A stretch of DNA of 64,000 nt from Clostridium sp. AWRP (GTDB lineage Bacteria; Bacillota; Clostridia; Clostridiales; Clostridiaceae): the NCBI RefSeq assembly GCF_004006395.2, contig NZ_CP029758.2, positions 2,728,001-2,792,000 on the forward strand, written 5' to 3'. The notes under the pieces were generated by a model. It was not told the DNA's origin. It saw nothing but the letters and a program-made list of their open reading frames with translations, and searched no databases. The translations under genes were made by a program, and so were the position numbers. Shown piece by piece: positions 8,438-16,395 of this stretch; the stretch's first letter is position 1; each line of letters opens with the position of its first letter.

Positions 8438-9421
8438 ATGATAGATGAATTTGAAAAAATAAATGAAGCTGAAAGATTAAATTTTCTTGCCAAATTGGCT
8501 GATATGTATTATGAATTAAATATGACTCAAAGTGAAATAGCAAGTAAATTATCTACTACTAGATTTAAAGTTTCTAAATTACTTCAAGAAGCTCGTGACA
8601 AACATGTAGTAGAAATCACCATAAACAAACCCCACAGTAGAGTTCCTAAATTAGAAAATATTTTAAAAGAAAATTTTGATTTAAAAGATGCCCTCGTGCT
8701 TGATAATAAAATGCTTGCTTATGAAGAAACCTTAAGTACACTAGGAAAATTAGGAGCTCAATATGTAGATGATTTAATTAGTGAAAATTCTATTATAGGT
8801 GTACTTTGGGGTAAAACTCTTTTAAATTTAATAAAAAATTTGAAGCCAAAAAAGAAGCTACCAATAACTACTGTACAGGTAGTAGGCTCTGCTGCTAAAG
8901 ATAATACTATTGTAGATTCTCAAGAACTCATGAGACGTATGGCAAGAATATATGGAGGTAAATGCAAATATTTATATGCTCCTCTTTATGTAGATAATGA
9001 TTATGCCAGAAAGGCACTCATGCATGAACCTGTATTAAGCGATACAATATTCTTTGCAAATAAATCAGATATAATTCTTACAGGAGTAGGTACAATAGAT
9101 GCTATGTTCTCTTCTTCCCTTTGGGCAAATTATTTAGAAAGAGTTAAGCAATACAATTTAGATGATCTAAAAGCTGTAGGATGTATTTACGGACGTGTTT
9201 ACAATGATCTAGGAGAAGAAGTAGATGTTGACATAAACCAAAAAGTCATAGGAATAGATACTTCTGCTATACGCCAAGCAAAGCATGTAATAGGTATTGC
9301 TGCTGGTAAATTTAAAGCCAAAGCAATTTTAGGAGCCCTACGTGGAAAGTATATAAATACACTTATTACTGACGATGCTACAGCTTCAAAAATACTTTCT
9401 TTAGCTAAAATACAATTTTAA
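8438..9421 (+). CDS. SorC/DeoR-family sugar-binding transcriptional regulator
   Basis: 327 residues. A helix-turn-helix lies at about 22-45 (LNMTQSEIASKLSTTRFKVS), followed by a sugar-phosphate-binding domain with GVLWGKTL (about 122), TVQVVGSAA (about 146), TGVGTIDAMF (about 216) and the C-terminal ALRGKYINTLITDDATA typical of SorC proteins. These regulators bind phosphorylated sugars or other pathway intermediates. It is divergent from gntP and very likely governs both duplicated promoters. The ATG is preceded by GAGAGG. A weak promoter (TTGTTT, 16 bp, TATAAA) lies near 8391-8417. Confidence 0.88.
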   Translation: MIDEFEKINEAERLNFLAKLADMYYELNMTQSEIASKLSTTRFKVSKLLQEARDKHVVEITINKPHSRVPKLENILKENFDLKDALVLDNKMLAYEETLSTLGKLGAQYVDDLISENSIIGVLWGKTLLNLIKNLKPKKKLPITTVQVVGSAAKDNTIVDSQELMRRMARIYGGKCKYLYAPLYVDNDYARKALMHEPVLSDTIFFANKSDIILTGVGTIDAMFSSSLWANYLERVKQYNLDDLKAVGCIYGRVYNDLGEEVDVDINQKVIGIDTSAIRQAKHVIGIAAGKFKAKAILGALRGKYINTLITDDATASKILSLAKIQF

Positions 9422-9492
9422 AATCATGGCAGCTAAAAAGTCTGTAAAAGGCATCTCTTGTAACTTATAAGACATTTATGAAATTAAAATAA

Positions 9493-9534
9493 GGAGCGTG
9501 CCTAGATTTATGTAAACCAATCCAGGTATGCTCC
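9493..9534 (-). terminator. Terminator between convergent sorC-type and OYE genes
   Basis: GGAGCGTGCCT pairs with AGGTATGCTCC (one G-T wobble). Read leftward it is followed by TTATTTTAATTT, so it serves mainly the flavin oxidoreductase gene. Confidence 0.65.
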
Positions 9535-9543
9535 CGAAATATA

Positions 9544-10554
9544 CTAACATTTACTATGTTCAAAACCCTCAATAGCTCTTTTAGCCCAAGCAGAATCTTT
9601 ATACATGGCTCTTCCTACACCTATGAGATCAGCTTTTACATCTACAAGAAATTCCTCTGCAGCCTCAGCTTTTGTAATACCTCCAGTTAATATAACAGGC
9701 ATTGATATAAACTGCTTCAAACTTCCACTAAGTTCTGAAAAATATCCCTGAGAGTTATTTCCCGGTATGGTAAATCTGCAAAATCCTCCTGAAATATCTA
9801 AAACATCCAATCCTGCTTTTTCAAATTCACAAGCCGCAACTTTACTATCTTCAAGTGTAGTTCCACCTTCCATGTAATCAGAAGCTCCCAATCTCATAAA
9901 AATGGGGAATTCAGATCCTACAACTTCACGTACTGCCTTTATTATTTGTAGATGAATTTTAATTCTACCCTTTACATCATCTCCACCATATTCATCAGTC
10001 CTTTTATTTGTAAGTGGAGAATAAAATTGATTCAAAAGATATCCATGAGCAGAGTGAATTTCTACTCCATCAAAACCAGCTACCTTTACACGAATAGCAG
10101 CATCACTAAAGCTTTTAACTATATTCTGAATTTCATCATAAGTAAGTTCTCTTGGAATACCCGATTTCATAAAAGGATTTTCCACAGCTGAAGGTGCAAC
10201 TAGAACACTTCCTGTAACTGCCACTGTGGTTGCACTCCCAGCATGATTGAGCTGCATAACTGCCTTGCAACCGTTTTTATGAATAGTATCAGCTACTTTT
10301 CTTAAACCTTCTATTGTACTGTCATCTGCAACAGAAAGCTGATTTTTGCTAGCTTTTCCTTCTTGTTCAATAAAGCTGTGTTCAACTATAATGAGTGATA
10401 AATACCCTCCCCTAGATATTTCATCATAATGTTCCAAAAGCTTACTACTTACTTTTCCATCATCTTCAGATTTCTCTGTAGCCATAGGCGGCATAATTAA
10501 TCTATTTTTTAAAACTAATTTACCACTGTTTAGTGGCTCAAGTAAATGTGTCAT
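9544..10554 (-). CDS. NADH:flavin oxidoreductase, old yellow enzyme family
   Basis: 336 residues, a complete FMN TIM barrel without the C-terminal Fe-S/NAD domains of larger 2,4-dienoyl-CoA reductases. Visible elements: KNRLIMPPMAT (about 16), MQLNHAGS (about 100), the active-site stretch GFDGVEIHSAHGYLLNQFYS (about 159-178), TNKRTDEYGG (about 181-190) and the phosphate-binding VILTGGITK and LIGVGRAMYKD. Such enzymes reduce activated C=C bonds of enoates or nitro compounds. It is divergent from a sigma-54 activator, but no -24/-12 promoter is visible before it. AGGGAAATT lies before the ATG. Confidence 0.88.
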   Translation of the reverse strand: MTHLLEPLNSGKLVLKNRLIMPPMATEKSEDDGKVSSKLLEHYDEISRGGYLSLIIVEHSFIEQEGKASKNQLSVADDSTIEGLRKVADTIHKNGCKAVMQLNHAGSATTVAVTGSVLVAPSAVENPFMKSGIPRELTYDEIQNIVKSFSDAAIRVKVAGFDGVEIHSAHGYLLNQFYSPLTNKRTDEYGGDDVKGRIKIHLQIIKAVREVVGSEFPIFMRLGASDYMEGGTTLEDSKVAACEFEKAGLDVLDISGGFCRFTIPGNNSQGYFSELSGSLKQFISMPVILTGGITKAEAAEEFLVDVKADLIGVGRAMYKDSAWAKRAIEGFEHSKC

Positions 10555-10956
10555 AATTTCCCTCCTGCATCTAAATTTAACTTAAATTTTATCATAGCAG
10601 ACATTAAAAAACAAGTAGTGCTTTTTTATGACAAATTTAGATAATTCTTTTCTAATATCTTTCAAAAGTACATTTTGAATATGCAAATGCAGGATTTATT
10701 ATAAGTTATTTCTAACTATACTTCTAATTTTAGTGTAACTTTTTCCTTATAATAAATAATTGACTTTTCTTCATTTTGAGTAATCAAACCATCAATAATT
10801 AGAATATTTAACTATTTTTTTATTCACATTTTTAGATAACTTTAAACCACTTGTAAAATGGTGTAAAATTATGATTAAATAATATTTGAATCTAAAATTT
10901 AATGTTACTTTATACATTTAATTTCAAATGTAAGATAATAAATTGAGGTGACCAAA
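10555..10956. other. Divergent intergenic region, OYE and sigma-54 activator
   Basis: About 400 bp of AT-rich sequence. It must hold both divergent promoters, but I see no pair of clear -35/-10 boxes, no -24/-12 element and no long palindrome. Confidence 0.35.
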
Positions 10957-12324
10957 ATGTTACAGAACTATATTAAGCAAATATTAAGTTTATACAATTA
11001 TATTGATGCAATAGTATTGATAGATAACAATGGAATAATTAAGTATTCTGATAACTTTAGAACGGATATTTACAACCTCTATGCTGAAGAAGTAATAGGA
11101 AAATATCTATGTGACATATATCCAGATTTAAATAAAGATAATAGCAGTTTACTAAAAGTATTAAAAACCGGAAAAGCAATTCTTAATGAAACTCAGCATG
11201 TTGTAAATTATAAAGGAATCGAAATAAATGCAGTAAATTCAACTTTTCCAATAAGGTCCAAATCTGAAACTATTGGTGCCGTTGAAATTTCAGCATATAT
11301 TGATCCTAAAAAACAAAGAAAAGATATAACATTACAATTAAAAGAAAGAAATAAAAATAGAAGCAGATATTATAATATTGATGATATAATTACTTGTGAT
11401 GATACCATGATAAAAATAAAGAAAAAAGTATTAAAGGTATCAAGATCCGATTCATCAGTCTTAATTTGCGGACATACAGGCACAGGAAAAGAAATTATAG
11501 CTCAATCCATACATAGAAATAGTACCAGATCTTCTAATCCTTTTATATCACAAAACTGTGCAGCCATTCCAGCAACACTTCTTGAAAGTATTTTATTTGG
11601 TACATTAAAAGGGAGTTATACAGGAGCTGAAAATAGAAAAGGATTATTCGAAGCTGCTGATGGTGGTACTCTTTTTCTTGATGAAATAAATTCAATGGAA
11701 ATATCTATGCAAGCAAAACTCTTAAAGGCAATTGAAAATCAAGAAATACGAAGAATTGGTTCAGCTGAAAGTATAAAAATAAATGTTAGAATAATTTCAG
11801 CAATGAATGAATCTCCTTTAGAATCTATCGTTGAAAACAAGCTTAGGGAAGATCTTTTCTATAGAATTGGGGTTATTCAAATAAACTTACCTGATTTGAA
11901 GGATAGAAAAAATGATATTGAACTTTTATGTGATCATTTTATAAAAGAATATAATAATAAAATGGGAAAATCCATTAAAGGAATTGATAGTTCTGTTAAA
12001 AACATATTTAAAAATTATAAATGGCCAGGAAACGTAAGAGAATTAAAAAATGTTATAGAATCTGCCTTTAATTTAACATATAACGATATTATAACCGTAG
12101 AAGATTTACCTGATTACATTTTTTCTATAAAAAATACCCATTCCAAAATCACGAATTTTACAATTTCTGAAAAATCTCTAACAGAACTTGTTCAAGATTA
12201 CGAAAAAAGCATTATTCAAAATGCTATAAAAACCACTACTAGTACAACTGCCGCAGCAAAAATGCTAAAAATATCAAGACAAGCTCTTAATTACAAATTG
12301 TCAAAATATAACATAGATAAGTAA
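10957..12324 (+). CDS. Sigma-54-dependent activator, RocR-like
   Basis: 455 residues from the ATG at 10957. That start has GAGGTG six bases upstream, while a GTG nine bases earlier overlaps this site. A PAS-like sensor occupies about 10-120 (DAIVLIDNNGIIKYSD). A central AAA+ domain has Walker A GHTGTGKE (about 174), the sigma-54 contact loop as GSYTGA instead of GAFTGA (about 228), the Walker B block TLFLDEINSM, and R-finger region FYRIGV. A C-terminal Fis-type HTH follows (TTSTTAAAKMLKISRQALNYKL). The LFGTLKGSYTGA context resembles RocR-type arginine/ornithine regulators. The next gene is a dimethylargininase-like enzyme with a sigma-54 promoter, its likely target. Confidence 0.88.
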   Translation: MLQNYIKQILSLYNYIDAIVLIDNNGIIKYSDNFRTDIYNLYAEEVIGKYLCDIYPDLNKDNSSLLKVLKTGKAILNETQHVVNYKGIEINAVNSTFPIRSKSETIGAVEISAYIDPKKQRKDITLQLKERNKNRSRYYNIDDIITCDDTMIKIKKKVLKVSRSDSSVLICGHTGTGKEIIAQSIHRNSTRSSNPFISQNCAAIPATLLESILFGTLKGSYTGAENRKGLFEAADGGTLFLDEINSMEISMQAKLLKAIENQEIRRIGSAESIKINVRIISAMNESPLESIVENKLREDLFYRIGVIQINLPDLKDRKNDIELLCDHFIKEYNNKMGKSIKGIDSSVKNIFKNYKWPGNVRELKNVIESAFNLTYNDIITVEDLPDYIFSIKNTHSKITNFTISEKSLTELVQDYEKSIIQNAIKTTTSTTAAAKMLKISRQALNYKLSKYNIDK

Positions 12325-12335
12325 AGTGAAAAAAA

Positions 12336-12376
12336 TTTTTCTAAAAAGCAAAAAAATTTTCGCTTTTTTAGAAAAA
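12336..12376 (+). terminator. AT-rich hairpin after the sigma-54 activator gene
   Basis: TTTTTCTAAAAAGC pairs with GCTTTTTTAGAAAAA across a 12-base loop, starting 11 bases past the stop. It may end the activator transcript. As it is a long palindrome about 30-70 bp upstream of a sigma-54 promoter, it could equally be part of the activator's enhancer site. Confidence 0.5.
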
Positions 12377-12402
12377 AATAGCGGTATTAGTAGGTTTCAA
12401 TA

Positions 12403-12420
12403 TTGGCATAAGTTTTGCTT
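12403..12420 (+). promoter_or_regulatory. Sigma-54 (-24/-12) promoter
   Basis: TTGGCATAAGTTTTGCTT has the invariant GG and GC separated by exactly 10 bases, matching the consensus TGGCAC-N5-TTGCW. It lies 36 bases before the start codon of the dimethylargininase-like gene and directly downstream of a sigma-54 activator gene. Confidence 0.85.
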
Positions 12421-12455
12421 TAATTAATTGTTAAAATTATAAGGAGCTGATTATT

Positions 12456-13232
12456 ATGATAAAAAACGTAATAGTAAGAAAACCAAGCAAAAATTTTGCA
12501 GATGGAATAACTACGTCAAACCTTGGAAAAGCTGATTATAAAAAGGCATTGAAACAACATGAGCAATACATTAAAGCATTAGAAAAATGTGGATGTAGTG
12601 TTACTATACTAGATGCTGATGAAAAGTATCCTGATTCAACATTTGTAGAAGATGTAGCAATTGTAACTGAAAAATGTGCTATAATAACAAAACCCGGTGC
12701 AGAGTCAAGAAAAGGCGAAGAAAAAGAAATAATCGATGTGCTTAAAAAATTTTATAATAACATAGAATTTTTATCTGGTGATGCATGCCTTGATGGTGGA
12801 GACATATTAAGGGCTGAAAATCATTTTTATATAGGTCAATCAAAAAGAACAAATTCCGAAGGTGCAAAACAGCTTACAGAAATACTAAACAAATATGGAT
12901 ATACAGCTTCAACAATACCTGTTAAAAAAATACTTCATCTTAAAACAGGAATAGTTTATTTAGAGAAAAATACCTTTATTGGAGCTGGTGAATTTATAAA
13001 TAATGATTCATTTAAAGATTTCAAAATTATAAAAGTAGATGATGATGAGGCATATTCAGCAAACTGTATAATGATGAATGGTAATCTTATAATTCCAAAA
13101 GGATTTGAAAAATCAAAGAAGAATTTAGTAGATGCAGGTTATACAATCGTTGAAGTTGAAATGTCTGAATTTGAAAAAATGGACGGAGGCCTTACATGCC
13201 TTTCATTAAGAATACCTGTTGCTTCTAATTAA
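12456..13232 (+). CDS. Dimethylarginine dimethylaminohydrolase-like enzyme (DDAH)
   Basis: 258 residues of the guanidino-modifying amidinotransferase superfamily, the typical DDAH length (about 255) and far shorter than ADI (about 410). Substrate-binding and catalytic elements visible: DSTFVEDVAIV (about 60-70), CLDGGDILR (about 108), histidine in ILHLKTG (about 168) and the nucleophile cysteine in MDGGLTCLSLR (about 247). DDAH converts N-methylated arginines to citrulline and methylamines; close relatives act on arginine itself. Control by a RocR-like activator at a sigma-54 promoter suggests induction by arginine, citrulline or ornithine. AAGGAG lies nine bases before the ATG. Confidence 0.85.
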   Translation: MIKNVIVRKPSKNFADGITTSNLGKADYKKALKQHEQYIKALEKCGCSVTILDADEKYPDSTFVEDVAIVTEKCAIITKPGAESRKGEEKEIIDVLKKFYNNIEFLSGDACLDGGDILRAENHFYIGQSKRTNSEGAKQLTEILNKYGYTASTIPVKKILHLKTGIVYLEKNTFIGAGEFINNDSFKDFKIIKVDDDEAYSANCIMMNGNLIIPKGFEKSKKNLVDAGYTIVEVEMSEFEKMDGGLTCLSLRIPVASN

Positions 13233-13278
13233 AATCTATTTATAAAAAAAATCAGTTTTACCTGCAGCTTCTACAGAT

Positions 13279-13324
13279 AAGAAAAACAGAGCAAATATAT
13301 GTTTTACTTGCTTTGTTTTTCTTA
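13279..13324. terminator. Bidirectional terminator
   Basis: AAGAAAAACAGAGCAA pairs with TTGCTTTGTTTTTCTT. It lies between the convergent DDAH-like and metallophosphoesterase genes and has T-rich sequence on both exits. Confidence 0.8.
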
Positions 13325-13340
13325 TTTATAATTCATACAC

Positions 13341-14492
13341 CTAGTACTTAAACTTAATTTTAATGTTTACTATTTCACCTTTTGTTCCAATTCTTATAGG
13401 AGGTCCCCAGGTTCCATAACCAGAAGTAACTATTAAATTAAAATTATCCTTTTTAAGGTATCCATAGTCATCTTCATAAATAAGACTTGTCATAAGATTA
13501 TTGGGAAAAAATTGTCCCCTGTGAGTATGTCCCGAAAGCTGTAAATCCACATTTTCCTTATGAGCTTCCTCAATACCCACCGGTCTATGATTTAATTCTA
13601 TAATAGGTAGGGATTTGTCTGCATTTTTCAAAATTTCATTTAGCGGTTTTATCTTTTCGCCGCTATCAGCATCCTTTCTACCTACCACATAAAAACTATT
13701 GTCTATTTTAACTGCCTTATCCTGCAGTACTTTAACTTTTGCTTCATTCATATAACTAATTGTTTCAGATAAATTTTCTCCATATTCATGATTTCCTGTA
13801 ATGTAATATACACCATACTTTGAGTTTATCCTTTTAAAAGCTTGTCCGTAATATTTCTTTAACTTTGTAGTTGTGCTTTCATCAACCATATCTCCACAAA
13901 AGAAAACTATGTCAGGTTTTAATTTATTTATGGAATTCACCATTTTATCAATACCTTTTTCCTTAATCATTATGCCCATGTGTACATCTGACACCATTAC
14001 CACGTTTAGTGAGTTTATTTTACCTGCACTTTTATTTATATCTATACTATAATTTGTTACGACTGGATGAAGGGCATTCCACATGCCAAAAGAAAAAATA
14101 ATTAAAACTATTATAAAAATTGAAATTCCGTCATCATATATGGCACTTATATAATTTCTAATTCTCCCATTAAACCCTACCTTTTTTAAAATAAATTTTA
14201 CCACATCCGTAAGCAGAAATAATATAAGCAAGTAATAAAAAATTCCTAGGGATAATGCTCCTATTAGTGTTAATAGTGAAGCTAATATGTTGTTTACTGA
14301 TACAACACTTTTAAATATAGAACTTATAATATAAGAAAAAGCTATGAACCAAAATGCAATCCAATACAGTCTCTTTTTTAAATTTTTATTTTTCTTTAAA
14401 AATACCCCTTTTACTTTTCTTCCGACATAATACCATACTATTATATATAAAAGCAAAATAAGTATAAGTAAAATAATATTTTCAATTAGCAT
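13341..14492 (-). CDS. Membrane-anchored metallophosphoesterase
   Basis: 383 residues. Four hydrophobic segments occupy about the first 150 residues. A calcineurin-like phosphoesterase domain follows with the ordered metal-site motifs MVSDVHMG (about 167), CGDMVDES (about 198), TGNHEYG (about 231) and LSGHTHRGQ (about 318). It resembles YkuE/YaeI-type membrane phosphoesterases, whose substrates are poorly known (UDP-sugar or lipid phosphates have been proposed). The start overlaps the end of the HxlR gene by 7 bp, so the two are probably translated from one mRNA. Confidence 0.85.
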   Translation of the reverse strand: MLIENIILLILILLLYIIVWYYVGRKVKGVFLKKNKNLKKRLYWIAFWFIAFSYIISSIFKSVVSVNNILASLLTLIGALSLGIFYYLLILFLLTDVVKFILKKVGFNGRIRNYISAIYDDGISIFIIVLIIFSFGMWNALHPVVTNYSIDINKSAGKINSLNVVMVSDVHMGIMIKEKGIDKMVNSINKLKPDIVFFCGDMVDESTTTKLKKYYGQAFKRINSKYGVYYITGNHEYGENLSETISYMNEAKVKVLQDKAVKIDNSFYVVGRKDADSGEKIKPLNEILKNADKSLPIIELNHRPVGIEEAHKENVDLQLSGHTHRGQFFPNNLMTSLIYEDDYGYLKKDNFNLIVTSGYGTWGPPIRIGTKGEIVNIKIKFKY

Positions 14493-14824
14493 AAATTATT
14501 ACCTAAACTACATTTTTTATACTCTTCTCCCCAACTCCACATGACATCTAGTATTGGCTTTAAACTGAATCCAAGGCTTGTCAGTGAATATTCAACTCTA
14601 GGTGGAACCTCAGCATATACTTTTCTATTTACAAGACCATCCTGCTCCATCTGCCTTAAATTTTGAGTCAAAACTTTTTGTGAAATACTTCCAACCGACT
14701 TCTTTAATTCTCCAAATCTTTTGGTACCTGTAAGCAAATCTCTAATGATTAAAACTTTCCACTTATCACCTATGAGTGAGAGTGTAGTTTCAACTGGGCA
14801 TGCAGGCAAATCTTTTTTATCCAT
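14486..14824 (-). CDS. HxlR-family transcriptional regulator
   Basis: 112 residues from the ATG at 14824 (MDKKDLPACP). This start has AAAGGAG six to eight bases upstream; a longer frame upstream is not supported by a site. The HxlR winged helix is complete: CPVETTLSLIGDKWKVLIIR, then FGELKKSVGSISQKVLTQNL and VPPRVEYSLTSLG. The cysteine in PACPVE matches the redox-sensing position of YodB/HypR-type members. It is divergent from a PNPOx-fold gene, the likely target, and overlaps the downstream phosphoesterase gene. Confidence 0.88.
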   Translation of the reverse strand: MDKKDLPACPVETTLSLIGDKWKVLIIRDLLTGTKRFGELKKSVGSISQKVLTQNLRQMEQDGLVNRKVYAEVPPRVEYSLTSLGFSLKPILDVMWSWGEEYKKCSLGNNLC

Positions 14825-14900
14825 AAAAGTTTCTCCTTTAAAAATGTTATAAGCACACAATAGTATACTTTAGGTAACTACAGTACTTTTAAGTGCTTAC

Positions 14901-14929
14901 TTTACATTTGATATTATGAATATTATTAT
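14901..14929 (+). promoter_or_regulatory. Sigma-A promoter of the PNPOx-fold gene, possible HxlR site
   Basis: TTTACA (14901-14906) and TATTAT (14924-14929) are 17 bp apart. Just upstream, between the divergent genes, AGTATACTTT and AGTACTTTT recur about 20 bp apart near 14862-14890, a plausible pair of HxlR half-sites. The operator assignment is a guess. Confidence 0.5.
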
Positions 14930-14980
14930 AAATTTGTAAGTAGCAAATTGCAAGTTCAATTTTAAAGGAGGTTCATTAAG

Positions 14981-15385
14981 ATGAACGAAGTAGTAAAATT
15001 TTTAAAAGAAAATCCAGTGCAATATTTTGCAACTGTAGGATTAGACGGTAAACCAAAAGTACGTCCTTTCCAATTTATGCTTGAGAAAGAAGGGAAACTA
15101 TATTTCTGCACAAACAATAAAAAAGACGTTTTTGCCCAACTTCAAAAATGTCCCTATATTGAAATTTCAACATCAAGTCCAAAATTTGCATGGATAAGAT
15201 TAAATGGTAAAGTTGTATTTTCAAATGATATGGAAACTAAAAAAGCTATTATAGAGAACAGTAGTCTAGTGAAATCACTTTACAAGTCAGCAGAAAACCC
15301 AATTTTTGAAATTTTTTATCTTAAAGATGCAAAAGCTGTAATAGCCAATTTTTCAGGTAATCCACCTAAAGAGTATACTCTTTAA
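14981..15385 (+). CDS. Pyridoxamine 5'-phosphate oxidase-fold flavin protein
   Basis: 134 residues of the small split-barrel PNPOx-like family. Features: N-terminal ENPVQYFATVGLDGKPKVRPF (strands 1-2 of the barrel), then FMLEKEGKLYFCTNNKKDV, with a C-terminal FSGNPPKEYTL. Members bind FMN or F420-like flavins and reduce small molecules; the substrate is unknown. It is divergent from an HxlR regulator, an arrangement common for redox- or electrophile-inducible oxidoreductases. A strong AAAGGAGG site precedes the ATG. Confidence 0.85.
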   Translation: MNEVVKFLKENPVQYFATVGLDGKPKVRPFQFMLEKEGKLYFCTNNKKDVFAQLQKCPYIEISTSSPKFAWIRLNGKVVFSNDMETKKAIIENSSLVKSLYKSAENPIFEIFYLKDAKAVIANFSGNPPKEYTL

Positions 15386-15454
15386 TTTTAAAGACTAAAT
15401 TAAACTTCCGGAAGTTAGTAAAACATTTTTATTCCTACTTAGAGTTTTATAAAA

Positions 15455-16393
15455 TCATATAACTAGATGTCCCTTTTTTTCAGCAAGTGTGATTGTGGCT
15501 TCTATACCAGAGTTAAATTTAAGGTAGTCACTTTCAATGCCATCACTGAATATGACTCCATTTTCAGGCATTTGAGATGATATCTTTAGTTGAGATCCTT
15601 TTTTAATTTTTCCAAAAACTATATCTGCTTTTGTAGTTCTACTTGGGAAAGGCTCACGTACAGAAAAGTACAAATAATCAATGTCCCAAGCTGGATTATT
15701 TTTTTGCTTGATTTTAAGATCTGAATTAGATGTATTATTTATAATATTTATAGCACCTGTAAGTATACTTTTGAGCCATCCTGTTGAACCAAGACCAGTA
15801 GATACAATAACTCCACTTGAAGATTGATGTTCTTCATCTTTGCCTAACTTTATATTGTACCTAGCAGATACATGACTTTTTTGTCCTATGAACAAGTCAT
15901 TTACAGCATAAATACTCTGTCCATCATTTAAAGCTGCTTTTGCCATGGAAACTTCTTTAACTTGTCTTTTTACATTAAAGACATCTTTAACAACCAATTT
16001 AAGATCATCAACTTTAAATGGAAGAAGCACTCCATCCCACCTTGAAGAATCAGGATTTACACCAATTAAAAGCTGATTTGAAAGATACTTTAAAGTATTT
16101 GCCACAAGACCATCTTGTCCTATAACTACCACTAAATCATTACCCCCAAATATAAAGTTAGGTACAAAATCCCTATCCACAATTTGAGTTCTGCCTAATC
16201 CTTCAAGTTGACTTTGAGCTTTAGATACAGCTTGTTTATAAATTTTATCTTCAGTGATATAATCTGAAAAGTCACTTCCAAGATGTTCGATATAAAACTT
16301 TGCCTGTTCAATTGTATTATATCTTGCAATTAATTCTTCAAGGCCTGTCTTCCTCTTTATTATAACTATCTTATTTTCAGTTAATCTTACCAT
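15455..16393 (-). CDS. Divergent NAD kinase-like protein, SPFH partner
   Basis: 312 residues with the NAD kinase fold but altered motifs. The catalytic GGDGT loop reads VVVIGQDGLVANTLK (about 88-102). The NE motif is VNDLFIG (about 163), and the ATP/NAD-binding segment is VSTGLGSTGWLKS (about 196-208). The C-terminal FSDGIESDY resembles the DG motif of ATP-NAD kinases. It may be a kinase for NAD or another substrate, or an enzyme-derived regulator. The start lies 2 bp after the SPFH gene stop, so the pair is one operon. It is not the housekeeping NadK, which should lie elsewhere. Confidence 0.7.
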   Translation of the reverse strand: MVRLTENKIVIIKRKTGLEELIARYNTIEQAKFYIEHLGSDFSDYITEDKIYKQAVSKAQSQLEGLGRTQIVDRDFVPNFIFGGNDLVVVIGQDGLVANTLKYLSNQLLIGVNPDSSRWDGVLLPFKVDDLKLVVKDVFNVKRQVKEVSMAKAALNDGQSIYAVNDLFIGQKSHVSARYNIKLGKDEEHQSSSGVIVSTGLGSTGWLKSILTGAINIINNTSNSDLKIKQKNNPAWDIDYLYFSVREPFPSRTTKADIVFGKIKKGSQLKISSQMPENGVIFSDGIESDYLKFNSGIEATITLAEKKGHLVI

Positions 16394-16395
16394 AA

